Source: Promicromonospora panici (GTDB lineage: Bacteria; Actinomycetota; Actinomycetes; Actinomycetales; Cellulomonadaceae). From it: a DNA stretch of 64,000 bases. A model generated the notes under the pieces. The model did no database searches and was not told the origin of the DNA. It saw only the letters and a list, made by a program, of their open reading frames with translations. Below, in pieces: positions 26,449 to 35,049 of this stretch. The stretch spans positions 124,001 through 188,000 of the forward strand of contig NZ_UWYY01000003.1 of the NCBI RefSeq assembly GCF_900608595.1. Reading direction: 5' to 3'. A program made the position numbers and the translations under genes. The number at the start of each line of letters is the position of its first letter. Positions within the stretch are counted from its first letter, which is position 1.

Positions 26449-26614
26449 AGAATGATTCCGAAAGGGTGCCGGCGAGTCGGTTTGAATCGGCAGGGGTCGC
26501 CTGAGGGTGCTGGCGTGCAGGAAGTAGCCCATCGAGGCGCCTGTCAGGTGGCTTGACCGGCGGCGAGTGCTGTGTGAGCGATCCATATGGATGAAAGTTG
26601 CCAGACTTGATCTT

Positions 26615-26628
26615 TGTTCCCGCTAACA
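26615..26628. promoter_or_regulatory. LacI-type operator
   Basis: TGTTCCCGCTAACA, in the divergent region between the CBM4-GH62 gene and the WxL-like gene; same TGTT-N6-AACA pattern as 26435 and 29608. Confidence 0.5.
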
Positions 26629-26776
26629 TTCCAACGGAACGTGGTCCACAGACGGAACGCGAAGAAGGCAACGATGCCGACCGAGGTCGCACGCGAAGCC
26701 TGAGAAGCGAATCGACAGCCTGGGGGCTAATCGCTTATTCGGCACGGCTGACGCCGACCGAGAAACTGGAGTCGTC

Positions 26777-27424
26777 ATGAAGATCACCAAGGGCACCGCA
26801 GTCCGTTGCACGGCAGGCATCCTCGGCGGAGTGCTGCTGGCAGGCGTCGGCAGCACCGCCGCCTTCGCGGCGTGGCCGGACGAAGAGGACAGCTCGGGCG
26901 TCGACGTCAAGGTCGACATCGCCCCCGTGGCGGGCGGTGCGCTGAGCCTGACCGTCGACGGCACCGAATCCGTGCTGACCGAGACCGGCTCGACGGCCAC
27001 CTACCGTCAGTTCACCGGTACCCTGCCGAACGTGACGGTGACGGACACTCGCACCGACGTGCCGGCCGGCGTGTACTGGTACGTCACTGGTCAGGCCGGC
27101 GACTTCACAGGGGCCGCCGGGCAGCCGAGCATCACGCCAGACCACCTCGGCTGGACGCCGGCGCTGGTGACGACCGGCAACGGCGAGGTCACCGCCGGCG
27201 ATGCAGTCGCCACGTCGAAGGATGACCCGACGCCGCCGGTGCCGAACAACGTCGGTCTGGTCGGTCAGGAGATGCTCCAGATCGCGCTCGACTCGGCCGA
27301 GGCGAAGGCCGCGGCCGGGCAGTGGACGGCGAACGCAGACCTAGTCCTCAAGACCGACGTGAACGTCGCTCCGGGCAGCTACACGTCGCTGCTGACACTG
27401 TCACTTTTCGAAGACGCGTACTGA
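26777..27424 (+). CDS. WxL-like secreted surface protein
   Basis: 215 residues. ATG 26777 has GGAG 6 nt upstream. Signal peptide AGILGGVLLAGVGSTAAFAA, then an acidic mature protein of alternating beta strands. The C-terminus (QWTANADLVLKTDVN, PGSYTSLLTLSLFE) resembles the end of WxL domains, which bind peptidoglycan without covalent attachment. The following gene is a DUF916 protein, the usual partner of WxL proteins in Firmicutes, which supports the call. The exact W-x-L motifs are not obvious, so this is a distant relative. Confidence 0.55.
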   Translation: MKITKGTAVRCTAGILGGVLLAGVGSTAAFAAWPDEEDSSGVDVKVDIAPVAGGALSLTVDGTESVLTETGSTATYRQFTGTLPNVTVTDTRTDVPAGVYWYVTGQAGDFTGAAGQPSITPDHLGWTPALVTTGNGEVTAGDAVATSKDDPTPPVPNNVGLVGQEMLQIALDSAEAKAAAGQWTANADLVLKTDVNVAPGSYTSLLTLSLFEDAY

Positions 27425-27440
27425 GCACCATCCGAACGAA

Positions 27441-27469
27441 GGGCTGGGCCGGGGCGACCGGCCCAGCCC
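27441..27469 (+). terminator. Intra-operon hairpin
   Basis: GGGCTGGGCCGG/CCGGCCCAGCCC, perfect 12-bp arms and 5-nt loop, 16 nt after the WxL-like stop and 23 nt before the next start. Probably a partial terminator giving more of the secreted protein than of its membrane partner. Confidence 0.75.
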
Positions 27470-27492
27470 TCGACCACCTGATCGGTATTCCC

Positions 27493-28539
27493 GTGAAATC
27501 TGTGCGACTGCGCCCTGTGCTGGTGAGCGTGCTGGCCGCGCTTGCCCTGCTTGGCGCACCCTCAGCGGCGGCTGGCGCCGAAGACGACGCGCCGATCTCG
27601 TGGTCGGTGGCGCCTGCCGACGGATCCGGACCGGACGGGCGCGTGCTCGTGGAGCACGCGGTCGACCCCGGTGAGACCGTGGAGGACTATCTGGCGGTGC
27701 GCAACCTCGGCGCCGAGCAGGTCACTTTCCGGCTTTCCGCCGCTGACGGCTTCTACAACGCGAACGGCCGGTTCGACATGCTCCGATCGGATCAGGAGTC
27801 GGTGGCGGCCGGAACCTGGATCAGCCTGCCGGACAGCGTCATCGTGGCGCCGGGTGCGACAGCGGTGGTTCCGTTCTCGCTGACGGTCCCCGCGGATGCG
27901 GAGCCGGGCGATCATGCTGCAGGCATCACCGCGTCCGTGATCTCCGGGGCGCACGGCGACGGCACCGGGGTGGGCGTGGAGAGCAGGGTCGGGTTCAAGG
28001 TGATGACGCAGGTCACCGGCCCGCTGATGCCGGCGTTCTCCGTCGAGCAGGTGCAGACCGACTACCTGCTCTCCTGGAACCCGTTCCGCGCCGGAGACAT
28101 CGCGATGACGTTCACCGTGGTCAACACGGGGAACACCCGGCTGATGGTCGAGGGCGTGCTGGACGTGGCCGGCCGGAGAATCGCATTCCCCGCCGAGGCA
28201 GAGCGTCGAAGCGAGATCCTGCCGGGGGAGGAGAGGCCGTACGCCTTGGCCGTCGATGACGTCTGGCCGTTGTTCGGCTTCCCCGCCGACCTCACGGTCG
28301 CACCCGTGGTGTCCTCCAGCGCCGATGAGACGGCCGCGGTCCCACCCTCGGTTACGGCCCACTTCGTCTGGGCCATGCCTTGGCCCCAGCTGCTGACGCT
28401 CGTCGGCGTCGCCCTGCTGCTGATCGCGCTGCTCTGGAACCGTGTCCGTTCGCGTCGGCGGATCGACGCCCTCATCGAAGACGCCGTGGAGCGGGGACGA
28501 GCACAGGCGCGCGAGTCGGACGCGGTCGAGCGCCTATGA
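27493..28539 (+). CDS. DUF916-type membrane protein (WxL-interacting)
   Basis: About 348 residues from GTG 27493; GTG 27502 is an alternative and no strong ribosome binding site is seen. Signal peptide (VLVSVLAALALLGAP), an N-terminal Ig-like DUF916 domain (SWSVAPADGSGPDGR, NLGAEQVTFRLSAADGFYN, ASVISGAHG), a second sandwich domain corresponding to DUF3324 and, near residue 300, a single membrane helix (LLTLVGVALLLIALLW) followed by an RSRRR stop. This is the layout of WxL-interacting proteins that tether WxL proteins at the cell surface. Confidence 0.8.
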   Translation: MKSVRLRPVLVSVLAALALLGAPSAAAGAEDDAPISWSVAPADGSGPDGRVLVEHAVDPGETVEDYLAVRNLGAEQVTFRLSAADGFYNANGRFDMLRSDQESVAAGTWISLPDSVIVAPGATAVVPFSLTVPADAEPGDHAAGITASVISGAHGDGTGVGVESRVGFKVMTQVTGPLMPAFSVEQVQTDYLLSWNPFRAGDIAMTFTVVNTGNTRLMVEGVLDVAGRRIAFPAEAERRSEILPGEERPYALAVDDVWPLFGFPADLTVAPVVSSSADETAAVPPSVTAHFVWAMPWPQLLTLVGVALLLIALLWNRVRSRRRIDALIEDAVERGRAQARESDAVERL

Positions 28540-28557
28540 CACCTCCGCCCGTGGACA

Positions 28558-29577
28558 TCAACGCACCTCCCGAGGCGGCGCCGTGGATGCTCGGGTGACG
28601 ATCTCGGTCGGGATCCGTGTGAACGCGGGGATCTCCCGTTCTTCGATCGCCGCACGCAGCATCTCGACCACCGCGACACCGAGGGCATGGAAATTCTGGC
28701 GGATCGTGGTCAGCGGTGGCAGAACGTGACGGGCGAGCGGGACATCATCGAAGCCGACCACACTCAAGTCGTTCGGGACATCGAATCCCTTGTCGTGCAA
28801 ACCGTGGATGAGCCCGACCGCCATCTCGTCGTTCGCAGCGAAGACGGCGGTGTAGTCGGGCAGTCGGTTCAATCCCATCGCGAAGTCGTAGGCGAAGTCG
28901 GCGGTCCAGTCGCCCACCACGATCGGACGTTCGCGGATGCCCAACGACTTCGTCCTGGAGTGAAACGCGCGCTCCCTGGCACGCGCGTCGAGCCAATCGA
29001 GCGGACCGGAGATGTGCAGGATGTCCCGGTGTCCGAGCGCCACCAGATGGTCGACGAGCAGCACCGCTCCGGCATGCTGATCGATCGACACCGTCAGGAA
29101 CGTGGGGTCGGCGTCAGCCTTCACGACGAGCATCGGCACGCTGATCACCACCCGACGCAGCGCGGCCACCGATGAGGATCGCGGCGCGATGACGCACAGT
29201 GCATCGATCCCCTGCATCATCAGACTCTCGACCGCCGCCTGCGGTGAGAGCCCATCACCCTCGTGCAGTGCGATCTGAGCAACGGAGTAGCCCGCACCGC
29301 GCGCTGCCAGCTCGATGGCGCTCAGGATACTGGTGGGTCCGAAAGCTCCGGAGCTCTCGACGATCACACCGATACGGCGGGATCGTTGCGTCGCCAGTGC
29401 GCGGGCCGCGAGATTCGGCCGGTAGTCGAGCTCCTCGATCGCCTCGAGCACCCGCCGACGCGTGTCCGGCTTGATGTTCGGGTGGTCGTTCAGCACGCGA
29501 GACACCGTCATGTGCGACACCCCGGCGATCACAGCCACCTGCCGGATGTTGGGCTTGTGCGATCCGACGCTCACCAT
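28558..29577 (-). CDS. LacI family repressor
   Basis: About 339 residues; ATG 29577 or GTG 29574, both after GGAGG. The HTH is NIRQVAVIAGVSHMTVSRVL near residue 12, followed by the hinge LAARALATQRSRRIGV and a periplasmic-binding-like sensor ending SVVGFDDVPLARHVLPPLTT. A TGTTGCCGAGAACA site lies 31 bp upstream of the start, matching sites before the GH62 genes. It is therefore the best candidate regulator for the arabinan/arabinoxylan enzymes and for itself. Confidence 0.9.
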   Translation of the reverse strand: MVSVGSHKPNIRQVAVIAGVSHMTVSRVLNDHPNIKPDTRRRVLEAIEELDYRPNLAARALATQRSRRIGVIVESSGAFGPTSILSAIELAARGAGYSVAQIALHEGDGLSPQAAVESLMMQGIDALCVIAPRSSSVAALRRVVISVPMLVVKADADPTFLTVSIDQHAGAVLLVDHLVALGHRDILHISGPLDWLDARARERAFHSRTKSLGIRERPIVVGDWTADFAYDFAMGLNRLPDYTAVFAANDEMAVGLIHGLHDKGFDVPNDLSVVGFDDVPLARHVLPPLTTIRQNFHALGVAVVEMLRAAIEEREIPAFTRIPTEIVTRASTAPPREVR

Positions 29578-29607
29578 ACGCACCTCCGTCGGCCGCGCCT
29601 GCAGTGA

Positions 29608-29621
29608 TGTTGCCGAGAACA
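29608..29621. promoter_or_regulatory. LacI-type operator (autoregulatory)
   Basis: TGTTGCCGAGAACA, near-palindromic, directly upstream of the lacI-type gene. Confidence 0.6.
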
Positions 29622-29639
29622 GCTCTGTAGACGCAATCG

Positions 29640-29938
29640 TCGTGCTTCAGTCAACCATCTGGAGGATCGCATCGGCACGAGCGCCGTCGGTGACGACGGG
29701 ATCCACCCAGACTTGGACGTTGCGATGATGCAGACACCGGTCGGGGATCCGCACAACGCTGACCACCGCGGCCGCGGTCAACGTGCCAAGTCCGAGTGGA
29801 TCGTATCCCGGATTTCTGCCAGGGCGGTTGCAACGTAGATCTTGCGCACTCGGCTCTAGTCAGATACTTACCCCGTCAGGTCGACGTATGCAACGCCGCG
29901 GTACTCGGCCACGAACGCGTCAGCCGTGCGGCGCGCCG
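29640..29938 (-). other. Gene-fragment region
   Basis: The minus strand reads RIPDRCLHHRNVQVWVDPV then TDGARADAILQMVD to a stop near 29651, which looks like the C-terminal tail of a protein without its beginning. I do not recognise the family. The rest shows nothing. Confidence 0.3.
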
Positions 29939-30267
29939 CTACCGGTTCGTCAGCGAGGAGCCCTCCAGGATCTCGACGAACTGCGTCGACTGCTCCTGCG
30001 CCACGTAGTGGTCGCAGCCGTCGAGGACTACCCCGGTGACATCGTCGGCTGCCAGCCGCATCGTCTCGGCGACCGCCGCTCCGGTGTACTTCGCACCGCC
30101 GATGGCGAGCACCGGCAGCGTCAGCCGGGTCCTCTTGCGCTGCTCGTTCTGCGTGATCGTCTCGTCCAGCGCTCGGTAGTACGCGAAGCTCGCCCGCAAC
30201 CCGCGGGGTCAGCGACGATCGTATCGACGTACACGTCGATGGCGTACGTGGGGATCGCCTCCGGGGT
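29939..30267 (-). pseudogene. Alpha/beta-hydrolase C-terminal remnant
   Basis: Reads ATPEAIPTYAIDVYVDTIVA, then after a frameshift near 30200 LRASFAYYRALDETI, VLAIGGAKYTGAAVAETM and LDGCDHYVAQEQSTQFVEIL. This is the cap-to-C-terminus part of an epoxide-hydrolase-like alpha/beta hydrolase, with the catalytic His in GCDHYVAQE. The nucleophile half is absent. Abuts an opposite-strand fragment at 30263. Confidence 0.7.
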
Positions 30268-30523
30268 GGCTGCCTTGCACCGGATCTGGATGATCCGGAA
30301 CTACGCACTGACGTTCGCCGCGGTGCGCTTGCGTGTCTCCCTCCTCACCGGCACGGCGCTGATGCCGTCGTTCCCCAAACTGGAGTTCGAGGCTGTCTAC
30401 GACGCCAGCGGGTGGGCTTCGATCGTCGTCAACGTGATGGTCGCCGAGTACTTCACCGTCCAGCGCACCCTCGCCCCGCTGGCACGGCGCAGGCAGCGCC
30501 GTCCGGCGGCGGCCATGACCGAC
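30263..30523 (+). pseudogene. DUF2306-like membrane protein fragment
   Basis: Reads GVAALHRIWMIRNYALTFAA then VNVMVAEYF, matching the C-terminal His-Trp-Met and helix region of DUF2306 membrane proteins. The N-terminal helices are missing, replaced by the hydrolase remnant. The frame runs on past 30523 without a natural stop until 30658, inside the next gene. Confidence 0.5.
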
Positions 30524-30572
30524 CCCTCCTCCTGGACTCACCCCGATCAACCTTTGACGCGCACCCTCGCTC

Positions 30573-32687
30573 CTACTCCAGAAGGACACGGACGTCCCAC
30601 GGCCCCAGCTCGACCAGCGCGTCGGCCTCCAGGGTCTCGGTGGAGAGGAGGTCCGTGACGTCGGTCGGCAGCCGCACCGAGCAGGCCTCCCACGACCAGT
30701 TGTGCAGGACTCGCAGACGACGACCTGCGGCCGTCGTCGCAGAGGTCGCCGTGACCGAACCGGTCGTCAGAGAGCTCCAGGCGTCCCTGTCAGCTGGCAC
30801 CGCCCAGGACACCAACGCAGCCGAAAGCTCGGCGTTGGGCACGGTGCCGACGACGGTGACGCGCCCCAGCCCCGCCTCGGCGGTGGTGATCGCCGGGTAC
30901 TGGCCGACCGCGGGGTGCTGATATCGGGCGAGGATCTGGACCGAGTCGTCCGAGACCTGCAAGTAGTCGACCCATGCTGTGCCGGCGGCGGCGTCGGGCA
31001 GCTCCAGTGCGCCGTCGGAGCCCATCACGCGCACCGGTGTCACCAGGTTGCCGAACTCCTGGTAGCTGACGCCGGCGGTGGCGGCGAGCCGCGCCGGCTT
31101 GACCTCCGTGCGCGCTCGGGCCTCGGTGTCCGCATATCCAGTGCGCGGTCCGAGCACCAGGTGTCCGCCCGCCTCGGCGTAGTCGCGCAACCAGTCGAGC
31201 AGCGCGTCGCTGGCCACGTAGAGCGCCGGCACCAGCAGGACGGGCAGCTCGGCGGCGACCTCGGCCGGTTCGCGGAGCCGCGTGCCGTCGCCCTGTTCGA
31301 CCAGCTGGACGTCGTGGACGATTCGCACCGGCGCACCGGCCTCGAACGCTCCCCGGTAGAAGGCGTGCACTATCCGCTGGTAGCTGCCGGCGTCCGCGGA
31401 GCCGTCGTCGCGGGCGAGCGCCGGCTGACCTTCGAGGCCCCACATCGACTCGTTGGACCACAGCAGCCCCACGGTGGCGTCCGGGACGAGTCCGCTCAGG
31501 TGATCCTCGGCAGACTTGATCTCCGCACCCAGCGCGGCCAGCTGTTCGTAGACCCGCCCGGGCCGCTGATCGTGCGGGAGAATTCCGATCCAGTACGTCT
31601 CGGTACCGAAGTGCAGTGTGTGCCAGTGCCAGTACTCGATCATTCGTGCCCCCCGGACGATCATCGCCCAGGCGGCCTGTCGCCACTGGCCATCGAACGC
31701 GGGCGCGTTCATGGCCGGGCCGCCGATGGCCCCGGCATTCGTCTCGGTCACCAGGAACCGCGCCTGCTTCGAGGAGTACATCCGGTCTGCGCTGTGGAAT
31801 ATCGCCCAGGTCCCGCTCGTGGTCCAGCCCAGCGGGGGATGTTCTGTGGCGGGGAGAGCGAGACCGTCCTGCATCGCGTAGTAGGGATTGCCCGCGGTCA
31901 CGTCCAGCGCTGCCGTCAGCTCCGGGTCCTGCGCTCCTGGCCTGTCGTAGGCGATGCAGGTGGTCACGAACTTCTCGGCGCCGGCGATCTCCCGGACGAT
32001 CCCGGCCTGCCAGCCGATGAACTCGGTGACCATCCGGGCCTGGAACTTCCGCCAGGCGAGGTCGTACTGTGGCTGGGCGTTGTTGTCCGGTCGCCAGAGA
32101 TCCGCCCAGGTGGTGAGCCGATGCGACCAGTAGACGAGTCCCCACTCCCGGTTCAGGGTCTCGACGTCGCCGTAGGTGCGGCGCAGGTCGTCGACGAAGG
32201 CCTGGAACACACCCTCGTTGTGCAGCAGCTCAAGACCGGGTTCGTTGTCCACCTGGAATCCGACCACTGCGGGATGGTCGTGGTAGCGCCCTACGACTGC
32301 GCGGATCACGCGCTCGGCGTGGAAGCGGTAGGCGGCGTGCGTCAGGTCCATCTCTTGACGGGCCCCCCAACCGATGCGCTCTCCGGTGCGTCGCTCTCCG
32401 GCGATCTCGGGATACTTGCGCGTCAGCCACGGGGGTACGGCGTAGGTGGGCGTACCCAGCACGACGGCGATCCGTCGCGAATGCGCGCCGTCCAGGACTG
32501 GCTGCAGCCAGTCAAGGTCGAACACTCCGTCCTCTGGCTCCCAGGTGGCCCATGTGGACTCGCCCACCCGGATCACGGTGAACCCAGCTTCCCGCATGAG
32601 GTCGAGATCCTGGTCAAGCCGAGGGGAGGGTTGGTACTCGTGGTAGTACGCGGCGCCGAAGAGCACGCGGTCGTCAATGTCTGTCAA
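30573..32687 (-). CDS. GH42 beta-galactosidase
   Basis: 704 residues, TTG start at 32687 with a weak GAGG upstream; no better in-frame start is present. A-domain TIM barrel begins FGAAYYHEYQPSP; the acid/base Glu is in FQVDNEPG (near residue 150) and the nucleophile Glu in FLVTETNAG (near 312). The trimerisation domain (LLVPALYVASDALLDWL, LVLGPRTGY) and a small C-terminal beta domain follow, so the protein is full length. There is no signal peptide, so it acts in the cytoplasm on imported galactosides. It sits downstream of the secreted beta-helix enzyme gene. Confidence 0.93.
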   Translation of the reverse strand: MTDIDDRVLFGAAYYHEYQPSPRLDQDLDLMREAGFTVIRVGESTWATWEPEDGVFDLDWLQPVLDGAHSRRIAVVLGTPTYAVPPWLTRKYPEIAGERRTGERIGWGARQEMDLTHAAYRFHAERVIRAVVGRYHDHPAVVGFQVDNEPGLELLHNEGVFQAFVDDLRRTYGDVETLNREWGLVYWSHRLTTWADLWRPDNNAQPQYDLAWRKFQARMVTEFIGWQAGIVREIAGAEKFVTTCIAYDRPGAQDPELTAALDVTAGNPYYAMQDGLALPATEHPPLGWTTSGTWAIFHSADRMYSSKQARFLVTETNAGAIGGPAMNAPAFDGQWRQAAWAMIVRGARMIEYWHWHTLHFGTETYWIGILPHDQRPGRVYEQLAALGAEIKSAEDHLSGLVPDATVGLLWSNESMWGLEGQPALARDDGSADAGSYQRIVHAFYRGAFEAGAPVRIVHDVQLVEQGDGTRLREPAEVAAELPVLLVPALYVASDALLDWLRDYAEAGGHLVLGPRTGYADTEARARTEVKPARLAATAGVSYQEFGNLVTPVRVMGSDGALELPDAAAGTAWVDYLQVSDDSVQILARYQHPAVGQYPAITTAEAGLGRVTVVGTVPNAELSAALVSWAVPADRDAWSSLTTGSVTATSATTAAGRRLRVLHNWSWEACSVRLPTDVTDLLSTETLEADALVELGPWDVRVLLE

Positions 32688-32774
32688 GGCAACGAGGTCC
32701 TCATCTGGAGGGGTAGGTAAGACGGGCGACGGCGCCGATCGTGGTGGCCGTCAAGACTCCGCCGGCGGCAGGGC

Positions 32775-32802
32775 GCCCCCGCGCCAAGGACGTCGCGGGG
32801 GC
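32775..32802 (-). terminator. Hairpin after beta-helix gene
   Basis: GCCCCCGCG/CGCGGGGGC, perfect 9-bp arms with a 10-nt loop, 27 nt after the stop of the upstream gene and before the GH42 start. Confidence 0.7.
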
Positions 32803-32828
32803 CTCGCCGGCAGTGCGAGTAGCTGCCG

Positions 32829-34934
32829 TTACGGGGTCTCGGTCGCGGCGACTGTCTGGCACCGCGGGTCGATACCGCCGAGGTTGACGTTGAGCTCCGT
32901 GCGGTACTCGGGGGCGACACCCGCCGCGCAGATGACCTCCCACGCAGCGCTGGGCCAGTTGTTCCCGCTGACCCGCACGTTGCCGATCAGCCGGTTGTTG
33001 CGCTCCTCGGCGTTCGGCATCTGGGCCCCGCCGGAGTTGTACCAGTTCTCCTGCAGCGTGTTGTCGTTCGTGCCGTTGCCGGCGCTGTACGCGTTGGTGA
33101 ACACCCACGGGTTCGAGCCGCTCAGGACGTTGTGCCGGGAGAGGATGTAGCGGCTGCCCTCGTCCAGATAGATGCCGACGCCGGAGACGTTGTACATGTA
33201 GTTGTTCTCGATCACCGTCCCCGGGCTCGCCGAGAGGTTGTAGATGTTGCCGGAGTCGGCGAAGTCGGCCTTGATGTCGTGCACGAGGTTGCCCGCGATC
33301 AGGTTGTCCTGGAGCGTCGTCGGCGTCCGGTAGAGCGGGTTGTGCTTGTAGTACCCGCGGCGGACGTACTCCTGGGAGCCGCCGGCGTCGTTGATCCCCC
33401 AGCCGTAACCGGTGTCGATTGCGTAGGCGAGGTTCTCGACCTCGTTGTGGACGATCTGCGCCCTGGTCACGTAGGTGCTGAGGATGCCGGAGTTGTCCTG
33501 GTACTCCACGGCGACGTGGCTGATGGTGTTGTTCTCGATGAGGATGTCCTGGTTCGTCATCCGGGGGTCGCTGGGATGATGCGCGTCCGCCCGAAGCCCG
33601 CCCACGAACAGGGCGTGGCCACCGACTTCGGTGAACACGTTGCCGGTCACGTCGATGTTGCTGGCGCCGAGCCCGATCCCGGTGAGCGTCGCGTTGTCGT
33701 CGTTGCCGATGCCGAGGCCCGACGACCCGAGGTTACGGAAGGTGTTCCGCTCGAACGTGATGTGGTCGGCGGCGGACACCTGCACGGCGGAAGGTTCCTG
33801 GAACCAGGTGTTGCGCGTCCGCTCGTACGCCTCGCAGCCGCGGCTGCAGCTGGTGAAGGCGTCGGCGGGGCGGTAGTCGTACTCGCCCTTGAGGTAGCCC
33901 CCGTTCTGCTGGCTGACGTAGCCCTCATTCGAGGAGGGGCCGAGCCAGGAGGTCCCGGTGAAGGTGATACCGCTGAACTCCAGGTTGGAGACGGGGGCGT
34001 CGTAGGTGCCGCCGACGCTGATGAGGGTCTCCACCCGTGGGAGCTCGATGTCGAGATCCTGTGGGTTCACGCCGTCCGCGGGCTTGTAGTAGAGCTTCCC
34101 CGCGTCGGGGTCGACGTACCACTCCCCCGCCTGGTCCAGGAAGCTGAGCGAGTTCGCCAGGAACCACTTCGACTCGGCGAGCAGCGAGTACTGCACCGTG
34201 TCCCAGCCCCACGTGTTGTTGTCCCAGGCGGGCTGGGCCATCGTGATCGTGCTGCCCGCGATGCTCTGCACCGGGGAGTAGCGGTCGGTGAAGTCGCCGA
34301 GCGACTCGAACTCGATCCGCTCCTGCCTTGGCAGGTCCGCCAGGTAGGCGAGGTCAGGGTTGTTGATCGTCATCCCCGTTGGGGTGAGCGTCAGGTCGCT
34401 CAGCGCCAGGGGGGTCGCGGCCCGCGGCGCGGCGACACCGTCGACGTAGAGCTGCCGGGTGTCGAGACCGGCCGGTATGTCCGCGACGTAGATGTTCGCG
34501 GCCTCGTCGTACTGCTGCCAGCCCGAGAGCTGGGTCGAGCCCGAGATCTCGGGGTGCGCGCCCGGAGCAGCCGTCCAGCGCACGGTGTGCCCGTTCCGGC
34601 CGCCGTCCTGCGCACGGAACTCGAGCGGGCGGTCGATGCGGTAGGTGCCGTCGGCGAGCACGACGGTGACATCGCCCTTCCCCTTGGCGGCCGCGTGTCG
34701 CACGACGCCCTGCACGTGCTCCAGCGAGCACGGGTTCTGCTCCTGGCACTGCCCGTGGTCGCGACCGTCGGGTGACGCGTAGTAGACAGCGTCCTTCTCC
34801 GGTGGTGCCGCCTGGGCGAGCGATGCGCCCAGACTGCTCAGGAGAAGGGCTGCCGCACCGACAGATCCGGCAGCCGCTCGCCACCGGCCCTTCCTTCGAA
34901 CAGAAACTCCCCGCGTGCGTGACATCAATGTCAT
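32829..34934 (-). CDS. Secreted right-handed beta-helix enzyme
   Basis: 701 residues from ATG 34934 (GGAAG 8 nt upstream). Signal peptide around VGAAALLLSSLGASLAQAA. The N-terminal YYASPDGRDHGQCQ and a Gly/Asn-rich repeat region (ITFERNTFRNLGSSGLGIGN, DILIENNTISHVAVEYQDNS, GTVIENNYMYNVSGVGIYLD) show a pectate-lyase-like parallel beta-helix from about residue 300 to 650. Its length and layout resemble GH141-type proteins (a family with alpha-L-fucosidase and xylanase activity) and some polysaccharide lyases. The neighbouring deoxy-sugar pathway favours release of fucose or rhamnose, but activity is not proven by sequence. Confidence 0.75.
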   Translation of the reverse strand: MTLMSRTRGVSVRRKGRWRAAAGSVGAAALLLSSLGASLAQAAPPEKDAVYYASPDGRDHGQCQEQNPCSLEHVQGVVRHAAAKGKGDVTVVLADGTYRIDRPLEFRAQDGGRNGHTVRWTAAPGAHPEISGSTQLSGWQQYDEAANIYVADIPAGLDTRQLYVDGVAAPRAATPLALSDLTLTPTGMTINNPDLAYLADLPRQERIEFESLGDFTDRYSPVQSIAGSTITMAQPAWDNNTWGWDTVQYSLLAESKWFLANSLSFLDQAGEWYVDPDAGKLYYKPADGVNPQDLDIELPRVETLISVGGTYDAPVSNLEFSGITFTGTSWLGPSSNEGYVSQQNGGYLKGEYDYRPADAFTSCSRGCEAYERTRNTWFQEPSAVQVSAADHITFERNTFRNLGSSGLGIGNDDNATLTGIGLGASNIDVTGNVFTEVGGHALFVGGLRADAHHPSDPRMTNQDILIENNTISHVAVEYQDNSGILSTYVTRAQIVHNEVENLAYAIDTGYGWGINDAGGSQEYVRRGYYKHNPLYRTPTTLQDNLIAGNLVHDIKADFADSGNIYNLSASPGTVIENNYMYNVSGVGIYLDEGSRYILSRHNVLSGSNPWVFTNAYSAGNGTNDNTLQENWYNSGGAQMPNAEERNNRLIGNVRVSGNNWPSAAWEVICAAGVAPEYRTELNVNLGGIDPRCQTVAATETP

Positions 34935-34990
34935 GGCTGTTCGCTTCCGTGATGTTGAGCAGGGCCGCTTTGCCCCCGGTCAACGGAATC

Positions 34991-35003
34991 ATACGTATGA
35001 CGT
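34991..35003. promoter_or_regulatory. GntR-type operator
   Basis: ATACGTATGACGT, containing the perfect palindrome CATACGTATG (34990-34999), 57 bp upstream of the beta-helix gene. Shares ATAC-N5-ACGT with sites at 35861 and 42141. Confidence 0.6.
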
Positions 35004-35049
35004 ATGCGCAAGGATCGCCGGAGCAGAGGTCAGCGCTGGCGCAGCGGGC

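Noticed and set aside
32702..32720. Plus-strand frame 30702-32720 opposite GH42
   Set aside because: Antisense shadow; GH42 has full-length domain and both catalytic Glu residues.
33132..34775. 547-codon plus frame opposite the beta-helix gene
   Set aside because: Val/Gly/Arg-rich shadow of the minus-strand gene.
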